Positions 56,726 to 64,000 of a DNA stretch of 64,000 bases are shown in pieces (positions within the stretch are counted from its first letter, which is position 1; every line of letters starts with the position of its first letter). Source of the stretch: Branchiostoma floridae (taxonomy: Eukaryota; Chordata; Leptocardii; Amphioxiformes; Branchiostomatidae); assembly GCF_000003815.2 (NCBI RefSeq), contig NC_049994.1, positions 5,459,670-5,523,669 on the forward strand, in the 5' to 3' direction. The notes under the pieces were generated by a model that saw only the letters and a list, made by a program, of their open reading frames with translations, searched no databases and had not been told where the DNA came from. The translations under genes were made by a program, and so were the position numbers.

Positions 56726-57167
56726 TTTTTCTGCACTCCCCTCAGTTCCCAATCCTATACATGTCCAGCTCTAAAATCTATGATAGTCAGTGCAGACCAA
56801 TTTTGCACATACACATGTATCTTTAAGCCCTTCCCACATCATGGTTTCATTGTACACCTTTATGATCAATGGATATTGACCTTTGTGACCAAGTGACGTT
56901 AAATGATTAACTACCGTAGTTTGTTTGGGGGCGTGTACAATCCTGGATCAAAAACAACTTACTTTTCTACATTGTATCTTAAACATGTATTTTTCAAGCA
57001 ATTTCTTGACATAGCGCATGCAAACTCATCAACACGCCAATACTGATCACACCAACATATGTACCTTTATGTATGAAAACGTGGACTCACTGAAATAATT
57101 TTCGTCTGCTTTGGCTAAGAGAATATGATCACTTCCGAAAATAATTTCATCAGGTTGGTAGAATATA

Positions 57168-57424
57168 GGATATGAGAATTCTTGTACACAACCAAAATTA
57201 AACTTACTTGCTTACGATTCGGTGTTTCAGTGATGAATCGGGACGAGGGGGGATACAAACTTGGACACGTTTGGGATAATCTTCTCGTCGCAAAAGCGCT
57301 GCCTACATCGGCTACATATAGCGACGACAAGCAGAACTCCAGTCAGAAGCTCTGAGGAAGGTGTCTGATAGACACCGAAACGTAAGCAAGTAAATTTTGG
57401 TTGTGTACAAGAATTCTCATATCC
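57168..57424. mobile_element. Inverted-repeat element with hammerhead-like hairpin, copy 2
   Basis: GGATATGAGAATTCTTGTAC...GCTTACG (57168-57217) is repeated inverted at 57381-57424. Just inside the right arm is CTGAGGAA, stem GGTGTC/GACACC with a 5-base loop, then GAAAC (57352-57381). Same design as 26860-26889 with a compensatory pair change. Confidence 0.55.
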
Positions 57425-57429
57425 AATAT

Positions 57430-58400
57430 GATCACTGTTTTGTGTATCCCATACTACACAGAACCTCAGCCTCACTGAGTATCTAACATTACAGCTGTCT
57501 AAAAGAAGCCAGAAGATGTTGAACCTCTACATAAGTTACTAAGTATATACAGGTGAAGCTGCTTAATTGTACACCCTATTTGCATTTCGTGCAATTATTC
57601 GAATGGTGCAACAAGTTATCAAGCTGGACTGCACCACTATGGGATTTGTGAACAAACAGAAGAGTGCGATTTTCCGTTGTGCAATTAAGTGGATTCTACT
57701 GTAGTGTCTGTAGATGTACTTAGTAGTGATATCGTTATTAAACATCACAATCTTCTATCACTTTGATTTTACTTCTACTTTATCATCATAAGGGGGTACT
57801 TATGATGATGATGATGATGACTTTATCACCATGACCTGTACTTTGCTTGTAAGGACATAAACGTGTAATAAATTTCTTCCATTCATTATGCACGTGTTGA
57901 ATGCCATGTCCACTCACAGGAGTTTATTTTTTCCTGGTCATGCGACTACCCGCTGACTTCAGAGGGGGAGGGGAGGTTCCAGATAATTTTGGACGGACGA
58001 CATGTCTTTGTTTACACGTTCTATTACAGCGTCTCTCACCAAAATAGTAGGCTTTGAGACACGGGAAAATATCTAATTCTGTTATAGATTAGTCATCTTT
58101 AAGAAAAGTTATCGAATACCTTAAGAAATCTGCCGTAAACCTTGAAAAATCATCACCTCACAGTCGTCTGCGAAGTTAACTTGTCGGTCATGTGACTTTG
58201 TGGATATGGGTCAGACGACTATGAATACAGGGGAGTAAAACTTTGGTTTGAATTATTTAATTTTAAATGATTAGCAGATAAATTTACTCCAAATTTAAGA
58301 TTTAATTTCACTTTAAAATAGTTAAGCTAACAATTATTCAATTATTTTCTTTATAACTCCTCCAAATATTTGTTTTCAAAGGAAGAATTTGTCCCCGAAT
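57430..58400. promoter_or_regulatory. Upstream region shared by FYCO1 and the cyclophilin gene
   Basis: Holds GTCATGTGAC at 58187-58196, a perfect match to the MiT/TFE-type (CLEAR-like) E-box palindrome, and a GATGATGATG run near 57800. The missing FYCO1 first exon is expected here or near the gap at 56626. Transcription starts are not proven. Confidence 0.4.
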
Positions 58401-58418
58401 TCATTTTAGAATCTTCTG

Positions 58419-58508
58419 ATCTCGCGACATTTTGTCATCTCGCGAGAGGTCATGCCTTGAGGTCACGCCATTTTGGAGGAGCAATTTTCAAGGGAGTATT
58501 TTCCCAAG
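58419..58508 (+). promoter_or_regulatory. Core promoter and first non-coding exon of the cyclophilin gene
   Basis: A perfect TCTCGCGAGA palindrome (58438-58447), with a half copy TCTCGCGA at 58420, is a known TATA-less promoter motif. CGCCATTTTGGAG (58466-58478) is a YY1-type initiator site. The sequence runs into CCAAG/GTAAGATTT, a good donor at 58509, so the exon is non-coding and spliced to 63466. It is close enough to FYCO1's 5' side to be bidirectional. Confidence 0.55.
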
Positions 58509-58911
58509 GTAAGATTTTTTCCGTCTTATTATTCAAATTTACCGGATAGTTACTGACACAAAACAGCTTGCATTTGTAGGTCAAGACTTTAAAGAAGAAA
58601 TTCAACGCAAAATTGTTGATGCAAACCCAAGAGTTGTGGAAGAAAAGACGATTGTAAGTGGAGGAAAAAATGTCTCGTGATTTTCTTTGATCTTTTCTTT
58701 ATGAGTTTCCTTGTTTCTTGAGGCCGACTGCTTCCAAATGCGGATACCACGTGTTGTTCTGTTAAAGCTTTTGGATGTAAATTGTTGTTGTTCTCGTTCC
58801 CTATAACTCACAGTAGCGTACAAAATAGAAATTTTATGATTATGATTAAGATAAAGAATGTAGACATAATTTTTCCTTTATCTGCAATCAATTTTTATGA
58901 CCTGAGCAAAA

Positions 58912-59123
58912 TACTGTAAATGCAGAAATGTTCCCGGTGGATTATTGTTCGCGGTTTTCGCGGCGGTCGCTTCACCGCAAATTCAAAACCTCCGCGAAAA
59001 CTTTTCCATACCAGTAAGAGACTACAGTGCATGGTGCTACCGCGAAATTAAAACCACCGCAAAAAGTCAATTTTCCCGCTACCGCGAAATTAAATCCCCG
59101 CGAACTTAAATGCATTTACAGTA
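58912..59123. mobile_element. TA-flanked MITE (TACTGTAAATGCAG), copy 2
   Basis: TACTGTAAATGCAGAAATG and TGCATTTACAGTA ends. The CpG-rich interior (GCGGTTTTCGCGGCGGTC, ACCGCGAAATTAAA) is less decayed than at 50051. The second element of the next entry adjoins it directly. Confidence 0.88.
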
Positions 59124-59368
59124 AGCCCATTCACAGAGATCAGAACGCATGTGCAGGACACAACTTCTAATATGTCAAAGGTAAAGATCCCAAAAATGAA
59201 AATAAAACCCATCTGGCCATTGTTATAATGCAAATGGAAACAATGGTCAAAACCAGGAATTTTTTTTCTTTTTCGAGGCCTTTTAACGGTTGCCTTTAAC
59301 ATATTACCTAGAATTCGTGCCGCCACACATGCGTTCTGAACTCTGTGAAAGGGCTTATTCTTACATTA
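59124..59368. mobile_element. MITE with AAGCCC-TTCACAGAG inverted ends
   Basis: AAGCCCATTCACAGAGATCA and the inverse of AAGCCCTTTCACAGAGTTCA bound it. The inverted pairing continues through GAACGCATGTG and TAATATGT. A related, more decayed copy spans about 59975-60190. Confidence 0.75.
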
Positions 59369-59432
59369 CAATTTACATGCGTTCATACACAGAAGTTATG
59401 GATTTCGTTTTGTTGTTTTTCTCACCAAATAA

Positions 59433-59965
59433 GGCCACAGCAAGTAAATTTTATGGATGACATCCTCTGCAGACTGCAAAAATAGTGCAATAGGGAAAAA
59501 AAAAGATGGGTGAAAAGAAAAAAGATGGCCACATTTTCAAAAATAGGCACCATTAAGTTGTGATGAATGTTGTAACAAGAATTAAAGGGACAAAACATGG
59601 TATCAAAGCCAACAAGGCATTCATTCCATTCAAGACATGTACTGGTGTGGTAAAAATGACACTAGTGTGGTAGACTGGCATCACCAACAAAGTTAGTAAC
59701 CACACTCATGGCTTCCATATTGGTGTCACTTTTACAACTATCCAATTAAGTTTTATTTCTACAACCACAGTCCTGGGTACCTCACAAGTGTCACTTATAC
59801 AAGTACAATTATTAGGCTACAATACAACATATTAGCGTCATTTTGGTACTTTCTCGCCATGTTGACCATCCCTGCAGAAGAAAAAAATTTCTTGTTTTTC
59901 TTCTGAAATCAGGCGAAAATTAATGCGCGCGCTGATGTCATCCATAAAATCTACTTGCTGTGGCC
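59433..59965. mobile_element. Harbinger-like MITE, complete copy
   Basis: TAA then GGCCACAGCAAGTAAATTTT and, at the right, ATCTACTTGCTGTGGCC then TAA. ATGGATGACATCC pairs with its inverse at 59934. TTA/TAA plus GGCCACA ends match those of the composite at 7647-11428, suggesting one superfamily. Confidence 0.82.
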
Positions 59966-60681
59966 TAAACATATTCATGGTTCCGAGAACGCATGTGTAG
60001 TGACAGGAATTGTGTGTAATATGTAGAAGGTGAAGAGCCCTGAGATGTAAACAAATCACGTTTGGGCATTGTTATTCAAATTTAGACAATTGACAGGACA
60101 ATAACTGTTTACAATTCACCTTTGACATATTATCTACAATTCCTGCCACTACACACACGAGTACTCAAAACGATGAAAGTGCTTATTTGATTTCTTGTGT
60201 CAAGGAAGGTCAAAGGTTAAGTTTTTCATGATGATCGACTGCTACAGACTGTATGATGATGATTTTAATGACAGTCATATCTGCAACAGTTAGAAAAATG
60301 TGGGAACTTGTTATCATGTAGGATTTATTGTTTTTTTTACATTGTTTTTTTATCTTTTCATGTTTTATCTATTATGTACTCTATTATTTCCTCAATTTTG
60401 TAGAATTAGAAGCCCCTATTTAGTACATGTATGTAGAATATTGGATAGATATTATACACACTTGTTTGTCTACCAGCATGTTTGTTTTAGTGACAGAAGT
60501 ATTTTACAGTGTCTCAGCTAACAGATGGGGAATTCTCTTATATAAATTATCTCTGATATAAATAGATTGCAGACGAAGTGTTTCAGTTTTTTTTATAGAA
60601 AAACAAGTTCCTTTCATTCACAATAAAGCCTGTTGGAGAGCAGAGGTATCCTCACTTGATTATAGATAGCTTTACAGGGCT

Positions 60682-61026
60682 CGAAATACTGGGTGCATGT
60701 GCGCCCAGGTGCACCCAAAATTGGTGCTGTGCACGCAATTATTTTCAGTAGGTGCACAGGGTGCACCCAAATATTTTCTTAGGTTTATGTATGAAAAGAT
60801 ATCAAAGTATACTAGTATACATCATATTCTTGACATTTAACTTTTATAAAGATAATGAAAAATGTCTGTCATGATACTTGTTTAAGAATTTGATAGCTTG
60901 TAACTAAGTTTTTTTATTAGGTTTTTTACTTAAATTTAAGTGGTGCACCCAAAATTGTTTTGGCGCACCCAATTTTTTAAGCTGGGTGCACCGGTGCACC
61001 TAATCCCAAAAATGAATTTCGAGCCC
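60682..61026. mobile_element. CAGGGCTCGAAATAC MITE, second copy
   Basis: CAGGGCTCGAAATACTGG and AATTTCGAGCCCTG bound it. Flanks CTTTA/CTTTA form a 5-bp duplication. The interior has repeated GGTGCACCC words. It lies in the cyclophilin gene's first intron. Confidence 0.82.
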
Positions 61027-61057
61027 TGCTTTAGAAAGATAAAAACAATGCTTGCAG

Positions 61058-61482
61058 TTGGGAACGGGTTTTCTGCGCGTTAAAAATCTGCGCGCGCGTT
61101 AAAAGTCTGCGCGTTAAAAAATTAAGTTGTGCATTGATGAATTCTTAGTAAGAAAAATGTGACCCCATTATATGATTTTCCATCTGTTACCAGAATTTTT
61201 GGTTTGAAAAGCTCCTAATTTTTTAGGTCCCTTGGGAATAGGTTAATTTGCATATCCAGAAGATTTCAAAATCACTTGAATTTGACACAAATACATGGAA
61301 AAATTACTAATGTGAGGTTTTGTATTGTAAAATATAACTGCTTGAGGCTTTTCTCCATTCTATAAGCTTCATTTCATCTTTTCTCAAGCAGATTGTTTTA
61401 CGTGCAAATGTCAACCATCGTTGCGCGTTAAAACTTTTAACGTTTTAACGTGCAAATTTTAACGCGCACAAAACCCCAACCC
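61058..61482. mobile_element. MITE with GCGCGTTAAAA inverted ends
   Basis: GGGTTTTCTGCGCGTTAAAA at the left and TTTTAACGCGCACAAAACCCC at the right, with further GCGCGTTAAAA copies inside both ends. The interior is unremarkable AT-rich DNA. Confidence 0.65.
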
Positions 61483-63465
61483 CTTGCAGCTAGATTGTGC
61501 GAAGGTTAGAAGTGACTGACAGGTTTTCCTATATTGTTGTATAACCAGCTGCTGCATACCTTCAAAACTGGTATGTTAATGTTGAAGGGCAGCTATATCA
61601 GCTATACAGATACAGAAAATGCTTTTTTCACATACTGCCTAAGTTTTGAAATAAATGTACAATGTATATCATAATTTTTCATTGGCACATATGGATACTA
61701 CATCATGATCTTTCACACCAGTGAACTCCCAAAATTGTCGTTTTTATCTGGAAAGCATTAGATTAATGAAAAAAACACATGCCATAGTCTTAATGCACCA
61801 AGAATATATTGTTATTGATTGTTATTCTATCTATGTCATCATTTGTATTGTAGTTGTTGTTTTTGTCAGCATTGCCAGCAATATTATGACTATGTATAGT
61901 ACATAAGAGCCACAGGCTATGTAGGTAGTTGGGCAGCCCTGGCTGTTTGCCCTGAACAGCCAAACTATCTATAGATAAAATAGAATATAAACTTTCAAAA
62001 TTATTCTGAAAGAAAAATAACTGTCCTCTCTAAATATTGATATTAAAATGATACTATGAGCAGTATGTGTAGACAGTGACAAATAGTTTAACAGCTGATA
62101 ATTTTAACATGATAGGATTGCCCAATAGGCAAAAATTTGAAGGTCTTGTCGTCAAATCTTTAAATCCTTAAATCCCAGGAATGATCTTGATTGTTATTTT
62201 GGGACTTGACAGTTGACTGTTTACCAAGGCCATGTATGAACTGTGACACACAGCCGTGGTTATAAATGATTGTGGTCAGCAGTTATGTGGCCTGATGCGG
62301 ATAACAAGGGGTCAGTTGGTTCTAAAATAGCCTAAAATAGCCCTACAGCATTGACCTGAACCACCCTGGTAAGGTTGGAGGTCAGGGTACTTTGGGAGGA
62401 TTACGGTTGGTATGCATAGCTTGTCAGGGTCTTTATACATGTGTGGACAACTTTGTCACTTAGGATGTAGCTAGTGATATTAGCGGTGTGATGGAAGTGT
62501 TGACATGCCAACTATTATAGGTGTCAGGGTTAACGTTCTAGTCAAGATTTTATTTTAGCGTAGAGGTAATGGCAAGGTAGTGAGGCAAGCAATTGGAATG
62601 GTACTGTGCGGAAGGATTTTTTTATTGTCCTTCCACAATGAAAATGTAGAGTAAATATTTGGCATGATATTAAAGGGTACTCATGAGAGGACTCTGTTGA
62701 TATCACAAAAGTCATGCAATCTGAAGAATGTAAATTGGTAAGTTAGAAGTGGCTCATCATTTTTCATATATGATTTATTGTTCAACAAAATAAACAGGTA
62801 ATTGAGAGCAAAGTACCACTACAAGTACTAGTAGTTGAAAATCAGTGTAGTGGTTCTAATTTTAGCGTAGTGGCCAGTTATGATTTTAGCATAACTAGAA
62901 TCCTGGGTGTACATGTACTTTGAATCAGTTTGATAGGACTGTTTATTTGAATAGCTTTAAGGTCATGTACACTTAGATGACTTTGAGAATAGATGAATAT
63001 TCTTGTCATAGACTCATAGACCAATTCTGACTGTTCATCACAGTTAATGGCCCAATGAGGTCATGGTAATTTGCAGTTCAACCAATGAGAGAGTGGAAAT
63101 ATGTGCATTTTTCTGTTCTATTTTGCATTTCTATGCTTTGATAGAGGTGGGTGTGACTATCGGTTCATTGTCAGGAACATCATGTAGACTTCAAGGAAGA
63201 CTTGATTTTTAGGAATTCAGTTCTTGTTTTCTTGAAGTGTTGTCCAAAAAGAGAATTTAACTGGTGTGTATTCAGACATAACATTGTATAAAGGTTCCCA
63301 AACAAGTCTATGTTTCTGGAGCTTTTCTCATCTACAATACACACAGCGTAATTCGTCCGGAATTTCTCTACCAGGTTGCCGCTTTGAAGTGACGTCTGCT
63401 TGAATGAAGAGGACTAAGTTTTCTTAATTTATGATAATAAAGCTGATGCATTAATTTGTTCCCAG
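61483..63465 (+). other. First intron of the cyclophilin gene, right part
   Basis: A relic GTTGGGCAGCCCTGGCT at about 61930 is shared with about 1480 and 19930. Otherwise I see no ORF, RNA or TIR pair. It ends in a TTTGTTCCCAG acceptor. Confidence 0.5.
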
Positions 63466-63475
63466 GTATTTCAAG

Positions 63476-63536
63476 ATGGCGGGACTGAAACATCGCCCCA
63501 GGTGTTTCTTCGACATCGAAGTCAACGGAACACCAG
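63476..63536 (+). CDS. Large cyclophilin (PPIG/NKTR type), first coding exon
   Basis: After the acceptor at 63464-63465, the short leader GTATTTCAAG precedes ATGGCGG. It encodes MAGLKHRPRCFFDIEVNGTP plus one codon base. RPRCFFDI and the following small turn match the N-terminus of the cyclophilin domain, closest to PPIG and NKTR among peptidyl-prolyl isomerases. Those are nuclear RS-rich proteins tied to splicing (family knowledge); the RS tail would lie beyond the window. The exon ends CCAG/GCATGA, so it uses a non-canonical GC donor if the split Gly/Ala codon is as in the family. The rest of the gene is outside the window. Confidence 0.7.
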
Positions 63537-64000
63537 GCATGAAACTTACACCTACTTTGTTCTACTGGCCTAGTCAAGGCTTGTTTTAAGTACCATCATC
63601 ATGTACCTGTACTGTCTTGTAGGATAACAGCTTTATAGAAACATCACAACCTTAGAAAGGAAAATACAGATACTGTGCTCAAAATTGACGTCATCTTTCA
63701 CTTGACTAGATTTTATTCAACTTTTACTTTGGCAGTCCAGTCTCAGGAGACTGTCATCATTGGGACCTTAATATCTACTGACCTTCCAAAATAAAGGCAC
63801 AAACAAACAAACAAACAAATCTTTTCAATCAAAGGATCTTCAGTTAAAGTTTTGAAAATACGCACTGAGACAAAAGCAATACTCCTTTTACTTTCCGTTC
63901 TCACCTTCATCACAGAGTAAACTCAAAAAGTGAATCGATATTTAAGGAGCAGAGATTTAGTCGTAGATTAATGCACTCTTACATTTGTACTTCTGAAAGT
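63537..64000 (+). other. Second intron of the cyclophilin gene (start)
   Basis: In-frame reading meets a stop at about 63588, so this is not exon. CAAACAAACAAACAAACAAA near 63800 is a simple repeat. Nothing else recognised. Confidence 0.5.

Overview
This window looks like lancelet (Branchiostoma-type) genomic DNA. The evidence is intron-rich animal genes with chordate-type domain content (RUN-FYVE-GOLD FYCO1, secreted Link-module proteins) and a dense load of short TIR elements, tRNA-derived SINEs and a CR1-like LINE. The species call is inference. Two 100-base N gaps (20706-20805 and 56626-56725) show a draft assembly.

Layout. (1) 1-7406, + strand: the 3' part of LZTFL1 (BBS17), eight coding exons through the stop; its 5' exons lie off the left edge. 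(2) 7647-11428: a 3.8-kb TIR-bounded composite element carrying a PHD-finger ORF on the minus strand, divergent from a CR1-type reverse transcriptase on the plus strand. (3) 11429-18227: repeat-rich intergenic DNA between two convergent 3' ends. (4) 18228-56199, - strand: complete FYCO1, the RUN/coiled-coil/FYVE/LIR/GOLD adaptor for autophagosome and late-endosome transport. I count 23 coding exons whose lengths sum to 5406 nt (1801 aa), with phases matching at every junction. (5) Inside FYCO1 intron 2, on the opposite strand: two complete tandem genes for secreted coiled-coil plus Link-module proteins (45260-49589 and 50525-54548). (6) 57.9-58.5 kb: a promoter region with a perfect TCTCGCGAGA palindrome, a YY1-type site and a CATGTG E-box. 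(7) 58.4 kb to the right edge, + strand: the 5' end of a large-cyclophilin gene (PPIG/NKTR type), with its first coding exon at 63476-63536.

Main interest. LZTFL1 and FYCO1 are neighbours in human 3p21.31, so the pair is probably an ancient chordate linkage, here in convergent orientation. The intronic Link gene pair is a host/nested arrangement on the lancelet side. Several transposons sit within a few bases of splice sites. One duplicated a FYCO1 splice acceptor as its 8-bp target-site duplication; another ends 9 bp from the exon 22 boundary. Three exon edges (LZTFL1, FYCO1 exon 16, Link gene B) have decayed partial tandem copies. A phase-perfect 21-nt microexon would add 7 residues inside the FYVE domain.
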